Shown: one piece after another, positions 52,746 through 61,681 of the stretch
Layout of the letters: each line of letters begins with the position of its first letter
Position numbering within the stretch: position 1 is the stretch's first letter
NCBI GenBank assembly: GCA_012838135.1
Contig: DUPV01000072.1
Location: 20,771 to 84,770 of the forward strand
Length of the DNA: 64,000 nucleotides
Direction: 5' to 3'
Source: Clostridiaceae bacterium
GTDB taxonomy: Bacteria > Bacillota > Clostridia > Saccharofermentanales > DTU023
Made by a program: the position numbers and the translations under genes
Notes under the pieces: generated by a model
What the model was told of the DNA's origin: nothing
Databases searched by the model: none
The model's input: the letters and a program-made list of their open reading frames with translations, nothing else

Positions 52746-52796
52746 TAATTAATATAATCGAAATCAAGAAGATTTCAGTGAGTATCTCAATTGAGA

Positions 52797-53555
52797 TTAT
52801 ACACAGGTATATCCGCCATCAACCGGTAAAATAACACCTGTTACATATGAAGCTTCTTCACTGCCTAAGAAGATTGCGCTGGCATCTAATTCACCGCTTT
52901 TACCGTAACGGCCCAGAGGTACTGTGGCCTTCATGTAAGCTGTGAAATCGTCTGTATTTAAGGTATCAGTTGTCAATTCAGTTTCGAAGTAACCCGGGCA
53001 AATACAATTGCATGTAATATTATATCTTGCCAATTCAGCAGCAACTGCACGTGTGAAGTTTACAACACCGCCTTTTGAAGTATGGTAAGCAACTGTATCG
53101 ATCGCTGTATTACCGACTAAACCGTACATTGATGAAATATTGATAATACGGCCATAATTAGCTTCTTTCATGTATTTACCGAAAGCACGGGTTACATAGA
53201 ATACACTTGACATATCTGTTTCAATTGTGAAATCCCATTCTTCATCCGTCATTTCCAAAACGCCGGCATTAGCAGATGCGCCTGCACAGTTAACTATTAC
53301 ATCAATTTTGCCCATTTTTTCTTTTGCTTCAGCAGCTGCAGCATTTACACTTTCAACGTCTGTAACATCGCAGCGAATAGCGACACATTTAACACCTTTT
53401 GCTTCAATTTCTTTTGCCAACTCTTCGAGTCTTTCTAATCTTCTTGCCATGATAACCATATCAGCACCTTGATCAGCATAAGCAAGTGCCATTTGTTTTC
53501 CGAGACCTGATGAAGCTCCTGATAATACTACTACTCTTCCTGTGTAATCAAACAT
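52797..53555 (-). CDS. Short-chain dehydrogenase/reductase
   Basis: A 252-residue classical SDR: VVLSGASSGLGKQMALAYA (NAD(P) motif, with Arg-Arg after strand 2 hinting at NADP), NCAGASANAGV, INISSMYGLVG and YHTSKGG (catalytic Tyr/Lys), ending ASYVTGVILPVDGGYTCV. It resembles gluconate 5-dehydrogenase/FabG-like enzymes. The ATG at 53555 follows GAAAGGAA. It lies about 300 bases beyond the B12/opine pair on the same strand. Confidence 0.82.
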   Translation of the reverse strand: MFDYTGRVVVLSGASSGLGKQMALAYADQGADMVIMARRLERLEELAKEIEAKGVKCVAIRCDVTDVESVNAAAAEAKEKMGKIDVIVNCAGASANAGVLEMTDEEWDFTIETDMSSVFYVTRAFGKYMKEANYGRIINISSMYGLVGNTAIDTVAYHTSKGGVVNFTRAVAAELARYNITCNCICPGYFETELTTDTLNTDDFTAYMKATVPLGRYGKSGELDASAIFLGSEEASYVTGVILPVDGGYTCV

Positions 53556-53856
53556 GTTGTTTTTCCTTTCGTCAATTATGAATAAAAAAATTTGTCTACT
53601 CTTCATCAGATATTAATTTTATTAATTTTATTAATACTTGAAGTTAATAGAATTAACATCTGTTTCGACTATCTAGATTATATAGACATTGACAAAACAA
53701 ATCAATGATTTTTGTACAAAGTAAAAGCATTTATCATTGTTGTATAAACTGAATTTGGCGAATATGACTATAAATGCAGCTTTATTTATAGAAATTTTCG
53801 AAGTGTTAGTTGGAGAAATGTTAACGCCGGATATCACAACCGGATTCAAAACATTA
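53556..53856. other. AT-rich spacer
   Basis: I see no gene, strong hairpin or repeat here. It should contain the SDR promoter and the 3' end of the B12-protein transcript. Confidence 0.35.
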
Positions 53857-55755
53857 TCACAGTAATCTCCGCGCCTGCTTAAGATTAGCTATAGCTTGAT
53901 TCATACGTTGTTCCATATCAAGAGCAACTCCATTTTCATCTACAACTTGCATCGAACCTCGAATTATTTTTGTTTGCCAATCTATGGCTGAAGAAAATTT
54001 ATCCTGTTCGCCCCAAAGATAAGGTACAGGGAAAAATCCGGCTGCAAAGGCTAAGAAAAATCCTTTCGGGGTATAGAGATTTTCTATATTGTCTTCTAAT
54101 GTTTTGAGCAATATACGTGAATTCGTATAGAGCTCTTGCTCACGTTGCTTGACTTCAGGGTTTTTGCTCATATCATCGACCAAGCCTTTGGCGCGAGCTT
54201 TACGATATTCTTTTATGGTGTGCAAAGTAATCTGAATACTCTCATTAATTATATCCGGAGTTGCCAAATGGGAAGCCTCGGAATAACTAACAACATGAAT
54301 AACATCGGGATTTGCCTGATTATGCGGCTCAATATCGTCCATCAAGCAACTGACTGAAGCCAATTGAATCTTGGCTTCATGGAGATCCGGTTTGAAAAAA
54401 TCAAGACCGGCTCGCGGCTGGAATACTATTTTAAAATTTTCATCTTCCAGGGATCGAATTAATTTCAATAATGCTCTTGATTTTGCTAAATCTTGCACAC
54501 CCCATGTACTGCGCGGTGTGTTAAGCATATTTTGTAAAATAAACGTTTTTATACCGTGTTTTTTAGCCAGCTTAGCTGCTAAAAATGCAACCACAATATA
54601 AGTTACATCATCGGAACCCCTAAATGCGAAATGGTGTGATACATTGGCTTCTAACGGTTTATCAGTAGTGGCAATATAGTCGATTGTTTTAAAGTGTTCT
54701 TGCAAATTGGTATATAAATCATATGGACCGCGATCATCCAATTGATTAAACCACCACAAAGAAAGGGCATGCCAAGCGATGTTTATCGTATTTTCATACA
54801 TTCTTGCTAATTGCGGAATATTTTTTGTGCCGGCATATGTCCGCATCAAAAGCGGTCTGGCCTGTTCATATAAATAACGATAATCCGCTTCCGAATTAAC
54901 CGGAACTCCTCCACCGTTTATTCTGCCGGCCCAATTTTCCGAAAAATTTGATTGTGACAACTGCGAAGTTCCTAAAGACAAAATATCCAGCAAACCGCGT
55001 TCCGCCAACTGCTGCACCCAGGAACCGCATTCTCGTACTGCTTCTTCTCGTTTTTGACCCGAATGATAAGGTCCGACATGTGCTCTGACCAAAGGTCTGA
55101 CATTGTTGCCGCAATTGTTTGCGGTAGCATTCAGTCTTTTTAATAAAGTATCCTGATCCGTACCGAAACCTTGATAGTCGGTAGCAGATTTTACATTATA
55201 TGAATGATATTTGCCGGATTCAATTATTTCCTTACCGAATTGATATAACGTATCGTCATATTGACTGACTTCCAACATGTCTTGCGGAATCAAATAAGAC
55301 GGAACTTGCATTAAAGATAATGTTTCACCAATTGTTTCTCCACCTTGAAAGCATGTATAGATTCCGGAAAATTCTCGCTCAACTTCCCGACAAGTTTGAG
55401 GCAAACCGCCAAAAAACAACAAATCAATATTTCCGTCTTGAAATTTGAGCATTCTTTGTCGTTTAAGTTCCTCTAAAATAAAACCTAACATATTCACAGC
55501 GTCTGTATGGTCTAATCGATAGCTTATTCCTAAACGACTTATCTGATTGGCCCGGATCCAGTTCATCACTTCCGCTCTTGCCACATGATCATGATAATAA
55601 CTCAATGCTTCCTGCACTTTTTCATCAGCTATAACAACTCGGAAACCACATTCTGCCAGTAATTCACCGGCAGTTTGCAAACCGATTGTATGTGCATCAT
55701 TGGCAGGTTTAAGCAAACCGTATACCGCTCTCAAATCAGAAGATATCATCTGCAT
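53857..55755 (-). CDS. B12-binding domain plus TIM-barrel (glutamate-mutase-E-like) protein
   Basis: A 632-residue protein. The first 160 residues look like a cobalamin-binding Rossmann domain: NDAHTIGL gives the D-x-H-x-x-G base-off/His-on motif at residues 20-25, followed by LGISYRLDHTD and a glycine pair in CFQGGETIGET. Residues about 180-540 form a barrel-like domain with RPLVRAHVGPYHSGQK, IAWHALSLWWFNQLDDRGP, EANVSHHFAFRGSDDV, FILQNMLNTP and VVSYSEASHLATPDIINES, similar in layout to the E subunit of glutamate mutase. The ATG at 55755 follows GAAAGG. It is encoded 44 bases after an opine-type dehydrogenase. A B12-dependent mutase is likely, its substrate unknown; relatives are often labelled methionine synthase without proof. 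Confidence 0.65.
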   Translation of the reverse strand: MQMISSDLRAVYGLLKPANDAHTIGLQTAGELLAECGFRVVIADEKVQEALSYYHDHVARAEVMNWIRANQISRLGISYRLDHTDAVNMLGFILEELKRQRMLKFQDGNIDLLFFGGLPQTCREVEREFSGIYTCFQGGETIGETLSLMQVPSYLIPQDMLEVSQYDDTLYQFGKEIIESGKYHSYNVKSATDYQGFGTDQDTLLKRLNATANNCGNNVRPLVRAHVGPYHSGQKREEAVRECGSWVQQLAERGLLDILSLGTSQLSQSNFSENWAGRINGGGVPVNSEADYRYLYEQARPLLMRTYAGTKNIPQLARMYENTINIAWHALSLWWFNQLDDRGPYDLYTNLQEHFKTIDYIATTDKPLEANVSHHFAFRGSDDVTYIVVAFLAAKLAKKHGIKTFILQNMLNTPRSTWGVQDLAKSRALLKLIRSLEDENFKIVFQPRAGLDFFKPDLHEAKIQLASVSCLMDDIEPHNQANPDVIHVVSYSEASHLATPDIINESIQITLHTIKEYRKARAKGLVDDMSKNPEVKQREQELYTNSRILLKTLEDNIENLYTPKGFFLAFAAGFFPVPYLWGEQDKFSSAIDWQTKIIRGSMQVVDENGVALDMEQRMNQAIANLKQARRLL

Positions 55756-55799
55756 AATCCTTTCGTATCTCAAGCGAACCGCCAGACGAACAACTTAAA

Positions 55800-56885
55800 T
55801 CAGAATATCTCATCTACATCATCTTTGCGCACAAGTCTTTGGAAAAAATCTACAAAATCTATCTGCCGTAAATTTCTGCCGTTTTCACGGAAATTTTCAT
55901 GCATCAGTTTCGAACCCAAATCAATTATCAAGCTCGTATAACTCATATCAATATCGAACATATGACCCAAGGCTTCCAAAGGCACCAACCCATAGGGAAT
56001 ATCCTCAAAAACATAGCGATGTTTCAAGGTTGGCGGAGCTAAGATTTCCGAATAGGCATGGGTATTCTGAATTTTTTCATAAAGGTTCTTACCCGGAGAT
56101 TGATAACTGCGACTAAGCCAATCACTTGTACTTTCAACTTCATAATCCAATGCCAGTGCAACTTGCATTCTCTCTCGGTCCATCGCCTCCAGATACTCGG
56201 CAATCCGAGGAGTAATTCCCTGATGATAATAAAGATAATCCGAATATTGATCCTCGGTTCTACCACTATTCAATAACAAGGGTGCACAATGCAATATCAT
56301 GCCTACATTGCCGATTGAAGTTTGAATCATGGAATCTGCTGGTTGAAAATTTTGTTTCAGATCAGGTGGTAGTTTATCATAAATATCTTCATTGCTCACA
56401 ATACCCAGACCTGATAAATAAACTGCATTTTTTATTGCATACAAATGAACAAGATCTTCCGACAGTTTACGGCAAGTATGAATTACTGTCTGAGCTTCCG
56501 CGATTAACGGTCGATTTGGATTATTGCCTTGATTGTAATAATGTCTGAATTCAATTGCCCCGCAAGTACGTCCCGGACTCAGAATAATCAAGGGTTCACT
56601 CTGCAAACATTCACGAAATCGGATAGCCAATTCTTTATGCGAAAAAGCCGGCGGAGTAATTACAACAATTTCCGGTTCAGCTAAAGCCAAATTCAAATCT
56701 GAAGTTGCATCTCTGATTATCGCTTCGCCTTCTATTATGCCTTCCATATTAATGACTTTAGTTTGCATAATTTTTTCGATATGCTTTTCGGTACGATTCC
56801 AAAGGATTACATCGTGTCCGGCAATTGCTAATTGTCCTGCCATTGCTAAACCAGAATTTCCCGCACCTATAACTGTAATTTTCAT
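55800..56885 (-). CDS. Octopine/nopaline dehydrogenase-family oxidoreductase
   Basis: A 361-residue NAD(P)-dependent enzyme. The N-terminal Rossmann motif is ITVIGAGNSGLAMAGQLAIAGHDV and the C-terminal half is the helical opine-dehydrogenase domain: LAEPEIVVITPPAFSHKELA, ILSPGRTCGAIEF, SIGNVGMILHCAPLLLNSG (the conserved Asn/His region) and HRYVFEDIPYGLVPLEALG. Such enzymes reductively join an amino acid and a keto acid or catalyse the reverse. The ATG at 56885 follows AGGAGTG. It is directly upstream of the B12-binding gene, so the two probably share a pathway. Confidence 0.85.
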   Translation of the reverse strand: MKITVIGAGNSGLAMAGQLAIAGHDVILWNRTEKHIEKIMQTKVINMEGIIEGEAIIRDATSDLNLALAEPEIVVITPPAFSHKELAIRFRECLQSEPLIILSPGRTCGAIEFRHYYNQGNNPNRPLIAEAQTVIHTCRKLSEDLVHLYAIKNAVYLSGLGIVSNEDIYDKLPPDLKQNFQPADSMIQTSIGNVGMILHCAPLLLNSGRTEDQYSDYLYYHQGITPRIAEYLEAMDRERMQVALALDYEVESTSDWLSRSYQSPGKNLYEKIQNTHAYSEILAPPTLKHRYVFEDIPYGLVPLEALGHMFDIDMSYTSLIIDLGSKLMHENFRENGRNLRQIDFVDFFQRLVRKDDVDEIF

Positions 56886-57425
56886 ATGATTCACTCCTAT
56901 TAGTCTCTAAAAAATCGCTCAATTTTGAAGAACACAGTTTCAATATATTCTTCATTTCGATAATTTGATTTAAACTTCAAGACAATTTCATTTAAGCTTA
57001 AAATAAAGAACCAGACCTTAAAAGTACTTATCGATAGCTTTAATATAGATCGTTATCAAACTTCACACTTATACTTTAAAAGACAATTCTCAGTTATAGC
57101 TTAAATATATAATACTATTAAACTATTAATGCTTGATTAATTGATTGTTTGAATTACAACAAATGAGAATATTGTTTCGTTAAATGTTATAAACACTTCA
57201 CAATGCTCATTACTGCTAATTCAATAATTGAATATTATTGTATTTAATTTTAACATTTTTTTACGGAACAAGTCTATTCAGAGACATAACAAATACGATA
57301 TGGCATATTAGATAATAATTTCATTATATATTTGTCTGTTTATTTTAAATATTTTCAACAAAAGAATTTATCGATTTTAATATTGCCATGTAAATTCAGA
57401 AATTTAAAAAAGCAAAACAATTAGA
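56886..57425. other. Very AT-rich gap
   Basis: Over 500 bases with many stops in every frame. It must contain the promoter of the opine dehydrogenase gene (minus strand). I found no cobalamin riboswitch box, T-box or other known element. Confidence 0.4.
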
Positions 57426-57450
57426 GCGGCCTTGCAAAGTAAAAGCAGGG
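57426..57450 (-). terminator. Terminator after the small membrane protein genes
   Basis: GGCCTTGC pairs with GCAGGGCC (one G-T pair) around a 9-base loop. On the minus strand it is followed by a T-rich stretch (GCTCTAATTGTTTTGCTTTT). It marks a composition change from GC-richer genes to AT-rich spacer. Confidence 0.6.
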
Positions 57451-57462
57451 CCACCCTTTTGT

Positions 57463-57783
57463 TTATTTTTTATTTTTTTTGAATAATGCCGCCTTGATGA
57501 CACCTTTGGGGTCTTTGATAAGCAGAATTACAAGCCAGATTATCATGCCCAGTGCAACGACGGAGAGTCCCAGATAGAAATCGTTGAGCATATCAACCGG
57601 CGCGGGAGTAAAATATTCCGCGTGTAGCTCTGCGTACTCGAAGATCGCATCCACCAGCCACATCAGTGAGGCACCCCAATACATCCAACAGAGGATACCG
57701 ACCTTCATTTCGTCCTTGGGAGCATTTTTGTACCAGATAATTGTGCAAATGATCGCCGCAAAAACGGTGGTAAGTAAAGTCAT
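57463..57783 (-). CDS. Small membrane protein of unknown function (106 residues)
   Basis: Three hydrophobic segments can be drawn: about residues 3-19 (LLTTVFAAIICTIIWY), 28-45 (VGILCWMYWGASLMWLVDAI) and 70-92 (LGLSVVALGMIIWLVILLI), with the polar stretch EYAELHAEYFTPAPVDML between the last two, and a lysine-rich cytoplasmic tail. I do not recognise it. The ATG at 57783 follows AAGGAGGATTG. It follows the next membrane protein gene by 12 bases, so the two are one unit, probably one complex. Confidence 0.7.
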   Translation of the reverse strand: MTLLTTVFAAIICTIIWYKNAPKDEMKVGILCWMYWGASLMWLVDAIFEYAELHAEYFTPAPVDMLNDFYLGLSVVALGMIIWLVILLIKDPKGVIKAALFKKNKK

Positions 57784-57795
57784 GTACAATCCTCC

Positions 57796-58206
57796 TTAAT
57801 TTGAAGTGGTCTGCGCTTCGAGAGCCTTCTTCTCCATTGCATTAGTTACCAGCAGCATCACACCCCAAACGGCGGTGATAAGTACAGCCATGGACACACC
57901 GACAGTCGCCATTTCTGAAAGCATCGCCGACGCCTCGGCGGGATCGGATGCCGCAGTCAGGAACGGGAACCACGGCACTACCTCGCCGTGCCACACATGC
58001 TCAAAGGCAAGTAAAATAGAGCCACCCCAAAGCAAATTAGTGAGCCATTTCAGCTTTCTGGAGAACGGTATTTTGATCTCCACCTCGAAACTGTCATTGT
58101 CAGTTTTAACCTTTAAAGCTGACGGTTCGGTTTCTTTAGATTTTGCAGCTTTGGTTATAACAGTCGTTACAACAGCCTCTGCAACAGGTACAAGAAAACA
58201 TGCCAT
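57796..58206 (-). CDS. Membrane protein of unknown function (136 residues)
   Basis: The N-terminus MACFLVPVAEAVVTTVITKA is hydrophobic and contains a cysteine; a polar domain (KVKTDNDSFEVEIKIPF) follows, then a helix with WLTNLLWGGSILLAFEHVWHGE, and a last helix near residues 100-122. The His and Glu residues in FEHVWHGE could bind metal or quinone (inference). I recall similar proteins in anaerobic Firmicutes but no assigned function. AGGAGG precedes the ATG. It lies downstream of the G3E GTPase beyond a terminator. Confidence 0.7.
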   Translation of the reverse strand: MACFLVPVAEAVVTTVITKAAKSKETEPSALKVKTDNDSFEVEIKIPFSRKLKWLTNLLWGGSILLAFEHVWHGEVVPWFPFLTAASDPAEASAMLSEMATVGVSMAVLITAVWGVMLLVTNAMEKKALEAQTTSN

Positions 58207-58371
58207 AATAAATTCCTCCTATTATTATAAAAAGTTATGTCATTCTTTGCCTTTTCAACGGGCTCGACTATGCTGATTATTGACTTTCGTTAACAGTTAG
58301 TCCCGTAATAACAAATAATTGTGCTTAACAATCATACCGAATGTGCCAATCAATCCTCATAACAAAAAACA

Positions 58372-58413
58372 AAAAAAGCATACGGTTTTTCTTCTGAAAA
58401 ACTGTATGCTTTC
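58372..58413 (-). terminator. Strong terminator downstream of the G3E GTPase
   Basis: On the minus strand AAAGCATACAGTTTTTC pairs with GAAAAACCGTATGCTTT (one mismatch) and is followed by more T residues. It separates the radical SAM/GTPase transcript from the two membrane protein genes, which therefore need their own promoter. Confidence 0.85.
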
Positions 58414-58439
58414 ATAGCATATATACATTCAACACAAAA

Positions 58440-58502
58440 GATTGTTGCACATAGTGCGAAAACCTGAACGTATCTTCGTTCTTGAACCTACTTCATGTAG
58501 AT
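58440..58502 (-). other. Run of small hairpins after the G3E GTPase gene
   Basis: Between the stop codon and the terminator are CTACTTCATGTAG, GAAC/GTTC around GTATCTTC, and GCACATAGTGC in close succession. They may be a structured 3' UTR or a small RNA. I cannot match them to a known family. Confidence 0.3.
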
Positions 58503-58626
58503 TATTTAACTAATATATCATAACAAACAGCGTTAATCAAGATTTCAGATTTAATTCGCGGGTAATATTATGTAATGTATCACGAGCATAACGGGTTAAC
58601 TTTCTGAATAATTTATTGAATAAAGT

Positions 58627-59754
58627 TTACTCATAACGCGAGGCTCTTCCGCCGTCACCTCTTCCCTCTTCCATCATGCCGAATGTCTCAACAAAAAATG
58701 TTCGAGACCGGAGATTGTATTTGTTCGCAATGGTATCGAGTGCATCTTCAACGATATCTGCCATGACATGTGAATCGGCGACCGCACGTGCATTAATGAC
58801 GAGTGAAATCGCACTGTAGGGCTGTGTCAACTTTTGGTCATACTCAACATCGTAGTCTATGCCGATCAGGCTCGCTTTAACGAAATCGTCTCCCTCGCCG
58901 GCTGCGAACGCTTTCAAATGCGGAACATTGTTACCGCCTGCTGTCAGACCCTTGCGTACTTGATCAAAAAGGTCTTCAACAACTTCGTTAAAATCAATAT
59001 TTTTATCATTCTTCTCTTCAAAGAACACACGGCGATTATACCAGCTCAACAAATTTTCGGCAGCGATAAACGCTTCCGAGCCGTAACCGATTTCACGATG
59101 TACGGCCGCTGCTTTGTGGTTCATCAGGTAATCAACAACCTCATCAACCCCTTCACCCGTAAGAGCAGACATCATAAAGACCGGCGTATCCGGAAATGTT
59201 GCCTTAATAAACTCCACGCGCTTTTCCTTTTCCTTCGCACTGATCAAATCCACTTTATTCAGCACAATTATATCGGCCTCAGCCATTTGCGCTTCAAGCA
59301 GGAAACGCATCTCCGCAGGCAGATTTATTTGCTCTGCTTCCGGCATCAGCATACGCAGACGTTCCGGATCAACAATACAAGTAAAGGGCATCAAGTCAAA
59401 TTCTCCGGGTCTTCTTTCTGCAAGCTGTACATAAACGTGTTCAAGCGCCCCGATACCGCAACCCGGAATATCGGACATAATAACCGTTGCACCTCGATCG
59501 ACTAACTGATTGAGCTTATCAACCAGATTTTCATGTTGATAACAAATGCAATCACCTGCAATCTGCGTAGTCAGTATATCGGTCGTTGCCGTAAAGCTGG
59601 CATCAACAATATTGTCCGCACCAAGGTCATTGACCAGAATAGCCGCTTTGCCATAGTGTCTGTCAATGATCTTCCCGAATGCAATCATGGAAGTCGTTTT
59701 CCCCGATCCCAAAAATCCGCTTGTTACCATATACTTGGCTTTTGCTTGTGACAT
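58627..59754 (-). CDS. CobW/HypB-type G3E GTPase (metallochaperone family)
   Basis: A 375-residue GTPase. Walker A is GFLGSGKTT (residues 13-21), Walker B region VIMSDIPGCGIGALEH, base recognition LNKVDLI. The metal motif of CobW proteins (C-x-C-C) appears as GDCICYQ, with the third cysteine replaced by tyrosine. The G domain ends near residue 215; the remainder (about 216-375) lacks the usual CobW C-terminal histidine motif and is of unknown fold. AGGAGG precedes the ATG. It follows the radical SAM gene on the same strand, suggesting a role in delivering a metal or cofactor. Confidence 0.82.
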   Translation of the reverse strand: MSQAKAKYMVTSGFLGSGKTTSMIAFGKIIDRHYGKAAILVNDLGADNIVDASFTATTDILTTQIAGDCICYQHENLVDKLNQLVDRGATVIMSDIPGCGIGALEHVYVQLAERRPGEFDLMPFTCIVDPERLRMLMPEAEQINLPAEMRFLLEAQMAEADIIVLNKVDLISAKEKEKRVEFIKATFPDTPVFMMSALTGEGVDEVVDYLMNHKAAAVHREIGYGSEAFIAAENLLSWYNRRVFFEEKNDKNIDFNEVVEDLFDQVRKGLTAGGNNVPHLKAFAAGEGDDFVKASLIGIDYDVEYDQKLTQPYSAISLVINARAVADSHVMADIVEDALDTIANKYNLRSRTFFVETFGMMEEGRGDGGRASRYE

Positions 59755-59855
59755 CTCAATTCCTCCTTTTGATCAGTTGATTTTTTGTTTTATCCTCTGT
59801 TGTCTTTTTTCAAGTTACCATATAGTGATTTTCTCATATCTGATATCTTCTTAAG

Positions 59856-61193
59856 CTATCGGTATAGGGTTTTGCCCGTATCTGAGCTCAAGTTATAACT
59901 ACAAAACGGAATGAGTTTTCCTTTCGGAGAAACTACGTGAATATAACAACGGCGAAGCCTGTTTAAATCTATCGTATATGCATCCTGAAAAGCCATACCG
60001 GAAATCGCCAGGGTTGTATTTTGCCGCTCCATCAAAAATTCATCCAAGTATGAGATATCGATCGAGCTTGTTTTTTCTGACGGGGCGATCTCCTCAGGAG
60101 CCGTCCATTTATTGGCCACGGCTCTTCTGGCCTGATCACTCGATATACCGCAACTGCAATCTTCGCCACTACTCAGAAGTGTCCAGTTCCCATCTTTCAC
60201 CACATAGGTCGCATGAAATCCGCAGAGCGGATGTTCGGCATTGGAGGGCACAAAATCAGTCCTTTTCAGTTTTCTGTCTGTCTGATGTTCAATTCTTTCA
60301 AATAACTCGGGAAATGTGATTCGCGCATCTTCTCCGGCAGAATATCTGCCAAAAAGAGAAATTGGCTGGAAGTGAACTCCGCGCACAATGGGCATGTTGT
60401 CAGCTGCAAAGCGCAGAATATCGCCTAATTCATCGTCGTTTGCGCCCTTCATTACTGTCGGCACAAGGACGACCCCGATATGAGCTTCCCGGCAGCGTTG
60501 CACTACACGGAGCTTATCTTCTATGATACTGCGCCCTCGCAGCGCGAAGTTTGCTTTATCGGAAAAGCCGTCGAATTGCAAAAATACAGTGGAAAGTCCG
60601 GCTGCTTTAAGTTTTTCAATATATCCTGTCTCGTTGGCTATGCGCAGGCCATTCGTATTAAGCTGAAAAAATGAAAATCCCCTTTCTCTTCCCAAGCGGA
60701 TAATTTCAGGGAGATCATCACGCATCGTAGGCTCTCCGCCGGAGAGCTGAATATTAAACGGACCGCCGTTTTCCATCAGCATCTTGTACCAACCGGCAAT
60801 CGTTGTCAGATCGGGATCCTCAACAGTCTGTTCACCGCCGGAGGAAGCAAAGCAGATCGGACAGCCAAGATTACAGTGCTGCGTTACCTCAATTAATACA
60901 CAACAAGTAGCCTGCAAGTGATTTTCGCAGATACCGCAGCTGTACGGGCAATTACTTTTGAAATCCGGTTCGTCGATAACACGCGTCTTCCATTTGAGGA
61001 AGTCAAGCGGATTGTCCCACACAGGAACACAAAAATCTCCATGTTCGGAACAGACCTTTTCCAGGAAGACACCGTCTGCGCCCGCCGTATAACGTGCTTC
61101 AATCCTCTCAAGGCATACAGGACAGACACTCTTCGTTTCAGACAAAAGAACGCGGTTGCCCTTTCCGACTTTGCGATTCGGTGTAATTCTCAT
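59856..61193 (-). CDS. TrsS-like radical SAM protein
   Basis: A 445-residue radical SAM enzyme. The cluster motif is CNLGCPICFA (C-x3-C-x2-C), with SAM-binding NIQLSGGEPTMRDDL and FFQLNTNG. The N-terminal 110 residues carry extra cysteines: TKSVCPVCLERI, KVCSEHGDF and CPYSCGICENH, and more occur near the C-terminus (DCSCG, FCSYN), indicating auxiliary Fe-S or zinc sites. This layout fits the family that includes TrsS and tetraether-synthase-like proteins. Stop is TAG and no in-frame TGA is present, so it is not a selenoprotein here. AGAGGT precedes the ATG. Encoded before the G3E GTPase. Confidence 0.78.
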   Translation of the reverse strand: MRITPNRKVGKGNRVLLSETKSVCPVCLERIEARYTAGADGVFLEKVCSEHGDFCVPVWDNPLDFLKWKTRVIDEPDFKSNCPYSCGICENHLQATCCVLIEVTQHCNLGCPICFASSGGEQTVEDPDLTTIAGWYKMLMENGGPFNIQLSGGEPTMRDDLPEIIRLGRERGFSFFQLNTNGLRIANETGYIEKLKAAGLSTVFLQFDGFSDKANFALRGRSIIEDKLRVVQRCREAHIGVVLVPTVMKGANDDELGDILRFAADNMPIVRGVHFQPISLFGRYSAGEDARITFPELFERIEHQTDRKLKRTDFVPSNAEHPLCGFHATYVVKDGNWTLLSSGEDCSCGISSDQARRAVANKWTAPEEIAPSEKTSSIDISYLDEFLMERQNTTLAISGMAFQDAYTIDLNRLRRCYIHVVSPKGKLIPFCSYNLSSDTGKTLYR

Positions 61194-61441
61194 CTACCGA
61201 TACCTCTTTCAATTGGAGCAATATCAAACCGGTCATTACTTGGGAACATCTTAGCTTTGACATTTTTCTGAATGTACACAAGAAGATTTATCATCTGCAT
61301 TTGCAGGAAAAACTCATCGTACATCTGGTTCCCTTTATCTGATAATCATAATGCAACAATTAAAGATATATGTAAAGTGAGCAAGCACTGCTCTGATAAA
61401 GAAGAAGCATGCGGTACCTCGGACCTCGCTCCTATCAGCTC
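61194..61441. other. Spacer upstream of the radical SAM gene
   Basis: No gene is apparent. The region should contain the radical SAM promoter on the minus strand, but I could not find a clear -35/-10 pair. Confidence 0.35.
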
Positions 61442-61678
61442 TTATATATCGTTTTTTCGGAATTTCCAGATCGCAGTTGCAGCAGATAACAAAAGCCAAG
61501 ACCCGAGAACAAGAAAGGCCGCTATCAAGCCTGTATATTCCAAGCTGCCCTTTTCCGCTGCGCCCGAAAGCGTATGAATAGCCGAGGCCGGCAAAGCAGG
61601 AATCGCGGTAAGAAAATAATCTTCTTTATCCTGTTGAGAATCAGTTTTTAATAAATATGAATTTCCACCATAGACTGG
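61442..61678 (-). pseudogene. C-terminal remnant of an ABC-2 type permease
   Basis: An open frame without a start codon, in the same frame as the nitrilase gene and right after its stop, encodes YFLTAIPALPASAIHTLSG, a hydrophobic helix GLIAAFLVLGSWLLLSAATA and the ending IWKFRKNDI. A final helix followed by a basic F-x-(K/R)-(K/R)-(N/D)-(D/L) tail is the standard end of ABC-2 permeases. The rest of the gene is missing, indicating a deletion at the nitrilase end. Confidence 0.5.
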
Positions 61679-61681
61679 ATT

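Noticed and set aside
56886..57425. Cobalamin riboswitch ahead of the B12/opine genes
   Set aside because: None of the conserved B12-box sequences is visible on the minus strand.
59856..61193. Selenoprotein form of the radical SAM protein
   Set aside because: The frame contains no in-frame TGA and ends in TAG, so selenocysteine is not encoded here.
61272..61577. 101-residue plus-strand ORF
   Set aside because: It is antisense to the ABC-permease remnant and has no ribosome site.
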